From positions 1 to 21,075 of the forward strand of contig JACCUM010000324.1 of NCBI GenBank assembly GCA_013811805.1: a DNA stretch of 21,075 nt, read 5' to 3'. Below the pieces are notes generated by a model that saw nothing but the letters and a program-made list of their open reading frames with translations, was not told where the DNA came from and ran no database searches. A program made the translations under genes and the position numbers. The number at the start of each line of letters is the position of its first letter. Position 1 is the stretch's first letter. Positions 14,834 through 21,075 of this stretch are shown here, piece by piece. Source of the DNA: Geodermatophilaceae bacterium. Lineage in GTDB: Bacteria > Actinomycetota > Actinomycetes > Mycobacteriales > Geodermatophilaceae.

Positions 14834-16054
14834 ATGGACCTGTCCGCGGACCAGGTACGCCGGATTGCCGTTGCCGCACAGGGATTCGACCGACCGGGAC
14901 CGGTTCGACCGAATCTCGGACATCTCCGGCGGGTCCTGACGAGGGTGGGCGCCTTTCAGATAGACGCGGTCAACGTGTTGGCCCGCTCGCACTACCTGGC
15001 TGCCTTCTCCCGGCTTGGCCCGTACCCGATCGACCTGCTCGATCGTCTGACCTTTCGTGTAGCCGGCGCCTACGAGTACTGGGGCCACGCCGCCTCGATC
15101 GTCGACATGTCGCTTTACCCGGCGCTGCGGTGGCGGATGACTCGGCAGGCTACGCACGGGCAGTGGTCGAGGTTCCTGGCCAGGGTGCAGACCGAGCGGC
15201 CCGGGTACGCCGAGGAGGTGTATGCCGATGTCGCCGAGCGGGGGCCACTGACCTTCAGCCAGCTCCTCGACCCGGCGCGCCGCCCCAAGGACTACTCGCG
15301 CTACTCCGCGGCGACGATTCTCTGGGACCGCGGCTCGGACGGCAAGACGATGCTCGAATACCTCTACGCGACGGGCGAGCTCGCCGTCGCGGGGAGATCT
15401 AACTTCAACCCGTCCTACGACTTGGCCGAGCGGGTCATTCCGCCGGAAATCCTCGCAGCTTCCGAGCTGAGTGCGGCCGACGGTCAGCGGGAGCTGGTCC
15501 GGCGAGCTACCGCTGCCCTGGGAGTCGCCACGGTCAAGGAGGTGGCGGACTACTTCCGGATGTCGATGGCCGACACCAAGTCCCGGATCCGGGAGCTCGT
15601 CGAGGGCGGGGAACTCAGCGAATGCCGACCCGAAGGCTGGACCAGCGTCGGCTACCTGCATCCCAGCGCCAGCGCCAAGCCGGTGCAGGCAGCTGCATTG
15701 CTGTCGCCCTTCGACTCCCTGCTGTGGGAGCGCGGCCGCGTGCAACGGATCTTCGGCTTCCAACACAGCTTCGAGATCTACGTCCCCGAGGCCAAACGGC
15801 AGTACGGCTACTTCGTGCTGCCCTTCCTGTTGGGTGATCAGCTCCAGGCCCGAGTCGATCTCAAGGCCGACCGACCAGGTCGGTGCCTGCTTGTCCGGGG
15901 CAGCTTCGCCGAGCCCGGCACCGACAACATCGAGGTGGCTTCGGCCTTGGCCGGCGAGCTGCGTTCACTGGCGAGCTGGCTGGATCTCGACGATGTGTCC
16001 GTAGCGTCTCGCGGGAACCTCGCCTCGGCCGTGTCAGGGAGAATGTCGGGGTGA
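14834..16054 (+). CDS. YcaQ-like winged-helix DNA glycosylase (HTH_42 superfamily)
   Basis: A 406-residue member of the HTH_42 (DUF1006) superfamily, which includes E. coli YcaQ and Streptomyces AlkZ. These base-excision enzymes unhook bulky lesions or interstrand crosslinks using stacked winged-helix domains. The catalytic Q-phi-D motif of the YcaQ-like branch is seen at residues 42-44 (FQIDAVNVLARSHYLA); AlkZ proteins have Q-phi-Q there. Further family segments are YEYWGHAASIVDMSLYPALRW, and a late PFDSLLWERGRVQRIFGFQH. ATG 14834 follows the MoxR stop by 2 nt, and the end overlaps the VWA start (GTGA), so it is truly part of this operon. YcaQ-type genes are common in actinobacteria. Lesion specificity cannot be read from sequence. 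Confidence 0.9.
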   Translation: MDLSADQVRRIAVAAQGFDRPGPVRPNLGHLRRVLTRVGAFQIDAVNVLARSHYLAAFSRLGPYPIDLLDRLTFRVAGAYEYWGHAASIVDMSLYPALRWRMTRQATHGQWSRFLARVQTERPGYAEEVYADVAERGPLTFSQLLDPARRPKDYSRYSAATILWDRGSDGKTMLEYLYATGELAVAGRSNFNPSYDLAERVIPPEILAASELSAADGQRELVRRATAALGVATVKEVADYFRMSMADTKSRIRELVEGGELSECRPEGWTSVGYLHPSASAKPVQAAALLSPFDSLLWERGRVQRIFGFQHSFEIYVPEAKRQYGYFVLPFLLGDQLQARVDLKADRPGRCLLVRGSFAEPGTDNIEVASALAGELRSLASWLDLDDVSVASRGNLASAVSGRMSG

Positions 16055-17502
16055 CCCCAGTGAGCCACAGCGAGGTCGATCGCCCGCCGAGCTTGGTCTC
16101 GCATCTGGACGACTTCGTCCGGGCGGTGCGCCAGGCCGGCGTACCGATCGGCATCAGCGATACGATTGACGCCGCACGCGCCATGGTGACCGTCGACCTG
16201 CTCGACCGCGAACAGTTAAGACACGGTCTGGCCGCGGTCCTGCTGAAACGCCCCACGCATCGGCCGGCCTTCGACGCGCTCTTCGACCTGTGGTGGCCGA
16301 CGTCGATCTCCGACGCTTCCGGATTCGACGCCGCTGACGACGGCCAGGAGTGGGAAATCCAGGCGCCAGAATCTGATCGAAACGCGGATGGTCAAAATCT
16401 GTCGCCGGAGGAACGAACCGACGCCATGCGAGCCCAGCTGGCCCAGCTGCTGCTCGACGGCGACGACGCGGCCCTGCGGCGGTTCGCGAGGTTCGCCGTG
16501 GAGCGACTCGGTCAAGGCGGTCAGTCGCCGAATGGTCAGACCTTCTTCAGCTACCGGGTGCTGCGGGCGCTCTCACCGGACACCCTGGTCGCCGCTCTCC
16601 TCAACGGGCTTCTCAGCGGGCAGGAACGTGGCGGTCTGGCCGAACAGGTGGCCCGCCAAACGATTCGGGAGCGGTTGGCCGCCTTCCGCGCCCACATCGA
16701 GACGGAGGTCCGTCGCCGCGCCGCCGAACAGCGAGGGAAGCAGAACGTTGCGCGTACGGCCGTGATGCCGCTGGCCAATCAGGTCGACTTCCTCCGGGCT
16801 CAGCACAAGGATCTCGCCGAACTCCGGCGCAGCGTCACGCCGTTGGCCCGGCGGCTGGCGACCCGGCTGGCCGCCCGTAGACGACATGGCCGTCGGGGGA
16901 GGCTGGATTTCCGCCGTACCGTGCGCGCGTCGTTGGCTACCGGTGGGGTACCGCTGGTCACCGCGCACCGGCCGCGGCGGGTGCACAAGCCCGAACTGGT
17001 GGTGTTGTGTGACGTCAGCGGGTCGGTCGCCGGATTCTCACACTTCACGTTGCTGCTGACCGCGGCGTTGCGGGAACAGTTCTCCGGCGTCCGTGCCTTC
17101 GCCTTTGTCGACACCTGTGATGAAGTCACCCGATTCTTCGCGCCCGGATCTGATGTCGCCGACGCCGTACAACGGATCGGACGCGAGGCACGAGTCGTCT
17201 GGTTCGACGGGCACAGCGACTACGGGCACTCGCTGGAGACCTTTGCCGAACAGTGGCCGACGGTGGTCGGTCCCACAGCGTCGTTGCTGATCCTCGGTGA
17301 TGCACGGACCAATTACCGCAACCCTGGTCTGCCGACCCTGGCAGCCTTGGTGAAGCGGGCTCGACACGCATATTGGCTCAACCCGGAACCGCGTCGCCAA
17401 TGGGGAAGTGGTGATTCGGCGGCCGACGACTACTCCGAGTTGGTCGAGATGGTCGAGTGCCGGACAGCGGAACAGTTGACCGACTTCATCACCCGCCTCT
17501 AG
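16051..17502 (+). CDS. VWA domain (CoxE-like) protein, MoxR partner
   Basis: A 483-residue protein of the VWA_CoxE family. The VWA domain is C-terminal, with MIDAS motif DVSGS (D321, S323, S325) after RRVHKPELVVLC, and a late LGDARTNYRNPG segment. The N-terminal ~300 residues are helical and charged, with an ERLGQGG-type stretch and Arg-rich segments before the VWA domain, as in other CoxE-like proteins. GTG 16051 overlaps the previous stop and has AGGGAG at 16036-16041, a strong Shine-Dalgarno; GTG 16060 is an alternative. Open frame further upstream overlaps the YcaQ-like gene and lacks family similarity. VWA proteins of this kind act as adaptors for MoxR ATPases through the metal site. Confidence 0.92.
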   Translation: MTPVSHSEVDRPPSLVSHLDDFVRAVRQAGVPIGISDTIDAARAMVTVDLLDREQLRHGLAAVLLKRPTHRPAFDALFDLWWPTSISDASGFDAADDGQEWEIQAPESDRNADGQNLSPEERTDAMRAQLAQLLLDGDDAALRRFARFAVERLGQGGQSPNGQTFFSYRVLRALSPDTLVAALLNGLLSGQERGGLAEQVARQTIRERLAAFRAHIETEVRRRAAEQRGKQNVARTAVMPLANQVDFLRAQHKDLAELRRSVTPLARRLATRLAARRRHGRRGRLDFRRTVRASLATGGVPLVTAHRPRRVHKPELVVLCDVSGSVAGFSHFTLLLTAALREQFSGVRAFAFVDTCDEVTRFFAPGSDVADAVQRIGREARVVWFDGHSDYGHSLETFAEQWPTVVGPTASLLILGDARTNYRNPGLPTLAALVKRARHAYWLNPEPRRQWGSGDSAADDYSELVEMVECRTAEQLTDFITRL

Positions 17503-17545
17503 GGGCTTTCGGGGCGAGTCCACGTCTGCGGCCCGGCATGGCGTA

Positions 17546-17563
17546 GCCGGCCAGCGCGCCGGC
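17546..17563 (+). terminator. GC hairpin in the VWA-nadD gap
   Basis: GCCGGC (17546-17551) and GCCGGC (17558-17563) pair around a 6-nt loop. It lies 44 nt after the VWA gene stop and has no U-tract. It is the first of two hairpins in the 221-nt gap between the MoxR operon and nadD. Confidence 0.35.
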
Positions 17564-17635
17564 AGTGATCTGGCCCACAAACTACTCGTCGGTACGGCGT
17601 AACTGCACCACCGCGGCCGCGTTGAGTTAACTGTT

Positions 17636-17659
17636 GGCCGGCCGCACGGGGGGCCGGCC
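17636..17659 (+). terminator. Strong GC hairpin upstream of nadD
   Basis: Two copies of the palindrome GGCCGGCC (17636-17643 and 17652-17659) form a perfect 8-bp stem with an 8-nt loop. No T run follows. In high-GC actinobacteria such U-less hairpins can act as terminators, and this one fits separation of the MoxR operon from nadD. The remaining gap (17503-17723) holds no convincing gene. Confidence 0.45.
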
Positions 17660-17707
17660 GACGACGTACCAGCAGCGGGACTGCCCTCCGCTGTCGCCGC
17701 CGGCCGA

Positions 17708-17713
17708 TAAACT
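17708..17713 (+). promoter_or_regulatory. -10 element for nadD
   Basis: TAAACT matches TANNNT and lies 10 nt before ATG 17724, giving a leader of only a few nucleotides. No Shine-Dalgarno is seen. This supports a promoter for the nadD-rsfS unit close to the start codon. Confidence 0.4.
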
Positions 17714-17723
17714 CATTGTCAAG

Positions 17724-18332
17724 ATGGGTGAAGGTCGGCGGCTGGGCGTCATGGGCGGCACGTTCGACCCGATCCACCACGGCCACCTCGTCGCCGCAAG
17801 CGAGGTCGCCGTCCTGTTCGGGCTGGACGAGGTCCTGTTCGTACCCACTGGTCAGCCGTGGCAGAAGGCCGAACGCGACGTCAGTCCGGCCGAGGATCGC
17901 TACCTGATGACGGTCATCGCGACGGCGTCGAACCCGCGCTTCTCGGTGAGCCGGGTGGACGTGGACCGCACCGGGCCCACCTACACTGTGGACACACTGC
18001 GCGATCTGCGGCGGCTACATCCGGATAATGAGATGTTCTTCATCACCGGGGCCGACGCCCTCGAGCAAATCCTCGACTGGCGACATGCCGAGGAGCTGTT
18101 CTCACTCGCCCACCTGGTCGGAGTCACCCGGCCGGGGTACCGGCTCGAGGACAGCCACCTGCCCGACGGGAGTGTCACGCTCATCGACGTACCCGCGATG
18201 GCGATCTCGTCGAGTGACTGCCGGGATCGGGTGCACCGCGGAATGCCGGTCTGGTACCTCGTACCGGACGGCGTCGTGCAGTACATCGAAAAGCGTCACC
18301 TCTATCGCGACGACGGGAGAAACCACGGATGA
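17724..18332 (+). CDS. nadD: Nicotinate-nucleotide adenylyltransferase
   Basis: A 202-residue NadD, which joins ATP and nicotinate mononucleotide to form deamido-NAD. The nucleotidyltransferase signature GGTFDPIHHGH is at residues 11-21, with His18 and His21. The C-terminal ISSSDCRDRV (from residue 161) is the ISSTxIR-type ATP phosphate loop in its actinobacterial form. ATG 17724 is chosen because it precedes the conserved RRLGVMGGTF start; the open frame upstream contains the hairpin and -10 element. The stop overlaps the rsfS ATG (ATGA), the standard nadD-rsfS pair. Length is normal. Confidence 0.96.
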   Translation: MGEGRRLGVMGGTFDPIHHGHLVAASEVAVLFGLDEVLFVPTGQPWQKAERDVSPAEDRYLMTVIATASNPRFSVSRVDVDRTGPTYTVDTLRDLRRLHPDNEMFFITGADALEQILDWRHAEELFSLAHLVGVTRPGYRLEDSHLPDGSVTLIDVPAMAISSSDCRDRVHRGMPVWYLVPDGVVQYIEKRHLYRDDGRNHG

Positions 18333-18706
18333 CCGCCTCGGACGCGGCGCGCACGATCGCACTGCTGGCTGCCCAGGCGGCTGCCGACAAGCAGGCTCAG
18401 GATCTGGTCGTCGTGGACGTCAGCGAGCGGCTGGTGATCACCGATGTGTTCGTCATCGCCTCGGCCAGCAACGAACGCCAGGTCCAGGCCATCGTGGACG
18501 CGATCGAGGAGCGGCTGCGGACCGACGCCGGGGTCAAGCCGGTACGCCGGGAGGGAACTCGCGAGGGCCGTTGGGTGCTGCTCGACTACGTCGATGTCGT
18601 TGTCCACGTCCAGCATGCAGAGGAGCGCGTCTACTACGCCCTCGAGCGCCTCTGGACCGATTGCCCGGTCATCCCGTTCGCCGACGCGGCTGCACCCACC
18701 TCGTGA
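18329..18706 (+). CDS. rsfS: Ribosome silencing factor RsfS (Iojap/YbeB)
   Basis: A 125-residue RsfS that binds uL14 on free 50S subunits and blocks subunit joining in starvation. The conserved segments are QDLVVVDVSERLVITDVFVIAS, then GRWVLLDYVDVVVHV and EERVYYALERLW. Its ATG at 18329 overlaps the nadD stop by 4 nt and also has GGGAGA (18315-18320) at good spacing. The last ~10 residues are a short variable tail. The next gene starts about 15 nt downstream. Confidence 0.96.
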   Translation: MTASDAARTIALLAAQAAADKQAQDLVVVDVSERLVITDVFVIASASNERQVQAIVDAIEERLRTDAGVKPVRREGTREGRWVLLDYVDVVVHVQHAEERVYYALERLWTDCPVIPFADAAAPTS

Positions 18707-18720
18707 CGAGCTGAGTTCGC

Positions 18721-19437
18721 TTGGGCAGCGCTGGGTCGAAATCGTTGTGCGTCGAGCGGGTGGTCATCTGGCGGCATGGTCAGACGACATGGAATGCAGC
18801 GGGGCGGTTTCAAGGGCAGGCCGATCCCGTCCTGAATCCTGTCGGGGAGGAACAGAGCCGTCTGTCGGCCAGCTATCTGGCTGTCGACCCACCCGATCTC
18901 GTTCTCACCAGTGATCTGGTACGAGCGGTCAGTACGGCGCAGGCGTTGACTCGACTCATCGAGACGCCGCTGCAGATCGAGCCGCGATTGCGTGAGATCG
19001 ACCTGGGTAGCTGGCAGGGGCTGACCCGCGTCGAGGTGGCAGCGACCTACCCCGAGCAGTACGCCCAATGGCTGGACGGCCATCCGCCGGTCGATCGTGG
19101 CGGTGAGAGCAGGGCGCAGCTCGACGAGCGGGTGCAGGCCGCACTGCGCGACGTCGAGGTCGACCACGTCCTGCTGGTGACCCACGGTGGTACGGCGCGT
19201 TCGATCATCGAGACGCTGCTCGACCTGCCGCACGCCGGGCGCTGGCTCGCGGTGCTCGGAAACTGCCACTGGAGTGAACTTCGGCGCCATCCGGGCGGGT
19301 GGCAGTTGCGCGCCCACAACCTCGCGCCGGCCTCGCCGATGATGTCGGGTGACACCGGCACCGGCCTCGACGAGCGCGGAGATGCCGACGCGGTCGACGA
19401 CGGTGCAGATGACGACGATGCAGGCGCCCGCACCTGA
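18721..19437 (+). CDS. Histidine phosphatase family protein (GpgP-like)
   Basis: A 238-residue phosphoglycerate-mutase-like phosphatase. The phospho-acceptor histidine is in WRHGQT (His19) and the second catalytic histidine in VTHGG (His155); LREIDLGSWQGL carries the usual acidic residue. Its place between rsfS and an OctT-like gene matches M. tuberculosis Rv2419c, the glucosyl-3-phosphoglycerate phosphatase GpgP, so the same substrate is plausible but not proven. The start is uncertain: TTG 18721 is the first in-frame start after a stop; TTG 18745 and GTG 18760 are alternatives, and none has a good ribosome binding site. The C-terminal ~30 residues form an acidic, disordered tail (DDGADDDDAG) that overlaps the start of the next gene. 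Confidence 0.87.
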   Translation: MGSAGSKSLCVERVVIWRHGQTTWNAAGRFQGQADPVLNPVGEEQSRLSASYLAVDPPDLVLTSDLVRAVSTAQALTRLIETPLQIEPRLREIDLGSWQGLTRVEVAATYPEQYAQWLDGHPPVDRGGESRAQLDERVQAALRDVEVDHVLLVTHGGTARSIIETLLDLPHAGRWLAVLGNCHWSELRRHPGGWQLRAHNLAPASPMMSGDTGTGLDERGDADAVDDGADDDDAGART

Positions 19438-20179
19438 CCATGCCCGGTCGCGCAGGCCACGAGTGCTTGTCCTCGCCGACTCGCTGGCCTATCACGGGCC
19501 GGCCCGGCCGGAGCTGTTGACCGAGCCCCGGCTCTTTCCCAACGTGCTGGCCGACGAACTCGGCGCCGAAGCCGATGTGGTGGCTCAAGTCGGTTGGACC
19601 GCAAGACATGTCTGGCGCTCGCTGACCCGCGATCCTCGCGTGTACTCACTTCTGGTGCCGGCCGCCGATGCTGTCGTGCTGGCAGTCGGAGGAATGGACT
19701 ACCTGCCCACCGCGCTGCCGACGCACCTGCGAGAAGGTATCGCTTTCCTGCGTCCCCGTCCGGTACGTCGCGGGGTACGCCGGGCCTACCTCGCCGCGCA
19801 GCCTCGGGTGGCTCGATGGACCCGCGGCCGGGTACGCGCTATGCCACAACGACTGACCGACGGCTACTTGACCAACTGCGTCTCTGCGTTGCGCTCCGTG
19901 CGACCGGGACTGCCGATCATCGGAATTCTTCCGCCGCGGCACCGAGCCGCTGCATTCGGCGGTGAACTGCGCGGGCATGAGGCAGCCTGGCTGGCCGCTC
20001 GGGCGTGGGGCGCGGAGCACGACGTACCGATGGCTGATCTCGCGCCAGTCGTACAACCGCACCTCGATGCCGGGCGGGCAAATCCGGATGGTCTGCATTT
20101 CGGCTGGGAGTCGCATCGCGATGTGGGACTCGAACTGGCCCGGGTCCTGCGGACCTGCCCCGGCTGGACGTCCAGATGA
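19409..20179 (+). CDS. octT: SGNH-hydrolase-fold protein, OctT-like (diglucosylglycerate octanoyltransferase)
   Basis: About 256 residues with an SGNH fold. Block I is VLADSLAYHG (Ser25 nucleophile; Ala replaces the usual Gly), block III is VGGMDYLP, and block V is PDGLHFGW (Asp227, His230). It occupies the position of M. tuberculosis Rv2418c (OctT), which octanoylates diglucosylglycerate in methylglucose lipopolysaccharide synthesis, directly after a GpgP-like gene and before degV. The function is inferred from fold plus synteny; a related acyltransferase or esterase is possible. The start is uncertain among GTG 19349, ATG 19382, ATG 19409 and ATG 19418; 19409 was chosen to limit overlap with the upstream gene to about 30 nt. 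No Shine-Dalgarno decides it. Confidence 0.75.
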   Translation: MTTMQAPAPDHARSRRPRVLVLADSLAYHGPARPELLTEPRLFPNVLADELGAEADVVAQVGWTARHVWRSLTRDPRVYSLLVPAADAVVLAVGGMDYLPTALPTHLREGIAFLRPRPVRRGVRRAYLAAQPRVARWTRGRVRAMPQRLTDGYLTNCVSALRSVRPGLPIIGILPPRHRAAAFGGELRGHEAAWLAARAWGAEHDVPMADLAPVVQPHLDAGRANPDGLHFGWESHRDVGLELARVLRTCPGWTSR

Positions 20180-20199
20180 CCAGCGAGTCCGCGAGTCGA

Positions 20200-20535
20200 T
20201 CAGTCCAGGACAACAGCGACCAGCCCGGTGCCGGCCAAGGTCACGCTGATCGCACATAGCACCGCAGCTGTCCGCAACGGAGGATCGGTCCGTCCGCGTG
20301 CGAACTGCGCCCTGCGTTCGCTTGCTCCAGAGCGGGTGCGCACCCAGATGAGGATCGCCGCGCTCACCCCCAGAGTGGCCGGTAGGAACGCGATCAGACC
20401 CAGGTCGGCGGCCCAGCGCGCGAACAACAGTGCCGCGACGGCAAGCGTCGCCGCGGTGCGGGCCCAGGAGAGGACCGTCCGGTCCACCTGGGTGTCTACC
20501 GGGGTTCCGGACGCTTCGCCGCCGACGGTTGTCAT
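20200..20535 (-). CDS. DUF202 membrane protein (second of a tandem pair)
   Basis: A 111-residue small membrane protein with the DUF202 signature DRTVLSWARTAATLAVAALL, followed by two further hydrophobic segments (about three membrane spans). The ATG at 20535 overlaps the stop of the upstream DUF202 gene by 4 nt, which fixes the start; the open frame extends further but into that gene. It ends 20 nt from the convergent OctT-like gene, with no obvious terminator between. It is paralogous to its neighbour, an arrangement like E. coli yidH-yidG. Function unknown. Confidence 0.85.
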   Translation of the reverse strand: MTTVGGEASGTPVDTQVDRTVLSWARTAATLAVAALLFARWAADLGLIAFLPATLGVSAAILIWVRTRSGASERRAQFARGRTDPPLRTAAVLCAISVTLAGTGLVAVVLD

Positions 20536-20894
20536 CGAACGAGCACCATCACGGTCACTGCGACGGCAACGATCGCGATCCCGAACGAGAGGACTGGTAC
20601 CAGGATCGGGGCCGGGATGCTCAGCTTGTTGCGCATCGCCCGCTCGGTGATCAGCCACCGGCGAAAGGCCCCGATTGCCAGGGCCGCTCCGAGCAGGAGC
20701 AGCACCGTCGTGATAGTGCGTCGCTCCCCCTCACCCAGCGCAGGCAGGTCGAAGGCCTCCAGGGCAACGCCGGCTGCGATCAGCGCCAGTGCCGTCCGGG
20801 TCCAGGACAGGAAGGTCCGCTCGTTGGACAGGGTGAAGCGCGGATCCGGGTCTTCCCCCTCGTCCAGCAACCCGCGCGCCCACCCCTTGCCCAC
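20532..20894 (-). CDS. DUF202 membrane protein (YidH-like, first of a tandem pair)
   Basis: A 120-residue inner membrane protein with the DUF202 hallmark SNERTFLSWTRTALALIAAG near residues 23-42 and three hydrophobic spans (the last ILVPVLSFGIAIVAVAVTVMVLV). The N-terminus is polar, with an acidic GEDPDPRF segment. GTG 20894 is supported by the leaderless-type -10 TAGGGT on the minus strand ending exactly 6 nt upstream. It is translationally coupled to the second DUF202 gene. The pair interrupts the octT-degV adjacency seen in mycobacteria. Function unknown. Confidence 0.88.
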   Translation of the reverse strand: MGKGWARGLLDEGEDPDPRFTLSNERTFLSWTRTALALIAAGVALEAFDLPALGEGERRTITTVLLLLGAALAIGAFRRWLITERAMRNKLSIPAPILVPVLSFGIAIVAVAVTVMVLVR

Positions 20895-20938
20895 ACCGGG
20901 ACCCTAGTTCCCGGCGTGCCCCGCACTAGATTGCTGCC
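20895..20938. promoter_or_regulatory. Compact divergent leaderless promoters (DUF202 pair / degV)
   Basis: The 44-nt gap holds two divergent -10 hexamers. Minus strand TAGGGT (20906-20901) lies 6 nt before GTG 20894. Plus strand TAGATT (20927-20932) lies 6 nt before GTG 20939. Each hexamer falls in or near the place where the other promoter's -35 would be, so the two promoters would overlap. No Shine-Dalgarno precedes either gene. Confidence 0.6.
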
Positions 20939-21075
20939 GTGGGTGAATCCGGTCGGATCGCGGTGGTCACCGACTCGACCGCGTACCTCCCGACTGGGCT
21001 GGCCGAGAAACTTCGCGTCAGCGTCGTCCCGTTGTACGTGATCATGGGCGGCAGTTCCGGGGAAGAGGGCATCGA
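20939..21075 (+). CDS. DegV family fatty-acid-binding protein (3' end outside window)
   Basis: The first 45 residues of a DegV protein are present: GRIAVVTDSTAYLP (the DSTxxLP fatty-acid headgroup site), then VSVVPLYVIMGG. DegV/FakB proteins bind fatty acids; in Firmicutes they present them to the kinase FakA. GTG 20939 is chosen for its 6-nt spacing from the -10 TAGATT and because the family begins just after it. The gene runs off the window end. Its position after an OctT-like gene matches Rv2417c in M. tuberculosis. Confidence 0.9.
   Translation, partial: MGESGRIAVVTDSTAYLPTGLAEKLRVSVVPLYVIMGGSSGEEGI

Noticed and set aside
17487..17580. Short minus strand frame reading GALAGYAMPGRRR in the VWA-nadD gap
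   Set aside because: Only about 29 residues, no start signal and no family match; chance coding is likely.

Overview
This is a high-GC chromosomal segment from an actinobacterium (Actinomycetes). The evidence is the gene order rne/rng - rplU - rpmA - obgE - proB and, further on, nadD - rsfS - phosphoglycerate-mutase-like phosphatase - SGNH octanoyltransferase - DegV. The second block matches the Mycobacterium tuberculosis order Rv2421c-Rv2417c as I recall it. An F420-type LLM oxidoreductase and frequent GTG starts with -10-like hexamers 6-7 nt upstream (leaderless type) fit the same group. I cannot assign a genus from sequence alone. No tRNA, rRNA, CRISPR array, insertion sequence or prophage was seen; the window is mostly housekeeping.

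Layout. (1) 1-3148: a tightly overlapping + strand operon of a B12-binding radical SAM protein (5' end outside the window), a GNAT acetyltransferase and a DUF2344 radical-SAM-associated protein. (2) 3352-8681: RNase E/G with a long low-complexity N-terminus, then L21, L27 and the ribosome-assembly GTPase ObgE. L21 carries an unusual Lys/Ala/Ser/Thr tail of about 90 residues. (3) 8678-9799: proB, overlapping obgE by 4 nt. proA, the usual follower, is not in this window. (4) 9814-10217: a decayed DHFR/RibD-like gene, 5'-truncated and frameshifted, then a convergent F420-dependent LLM oxidoreductase (minus strand). (5) 11258-13772: peptide deformylase coupled to a KtrB/KtrA potassium transporter. 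(6) 13950-17502: a compact operon of MoxR AAA+ ATPase, YcaQ-like DNA glycosylase and CoxE-type VWA protein. Upstream of it lie a leaderless-type -10 and a palindrome resembling a Crp/GlxR site. (7) 17724-20179: nadD, rsfS, a GpgP-like phosphatase and an OctT-like SGNH protein. (8) 20200-20894 (minus): two tandem DUF202 membrane proteins, divergent from degV, which starts at 20939 and runs off the end.

How the genes fit together. The rplU-rpmA-obgE block serves large-subunit ribosome assembly, RNase E/G serves rRNA/mRNA processing, and RsfS silences free 50S subunits. Def acts on nascent chains leaving the ribosome. The GpgP-OctT pair belongs by synteny to methylglucose lipopolysaccharide (or related glucosylglycerate) metabolism. 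The most system-like unit is the MoxR / YcaQ-like glycosylase / VWA operon. It combines a AAA+ remodelling pair with a DNA-repair-type enzyme and has its own candidate promoter and operator.
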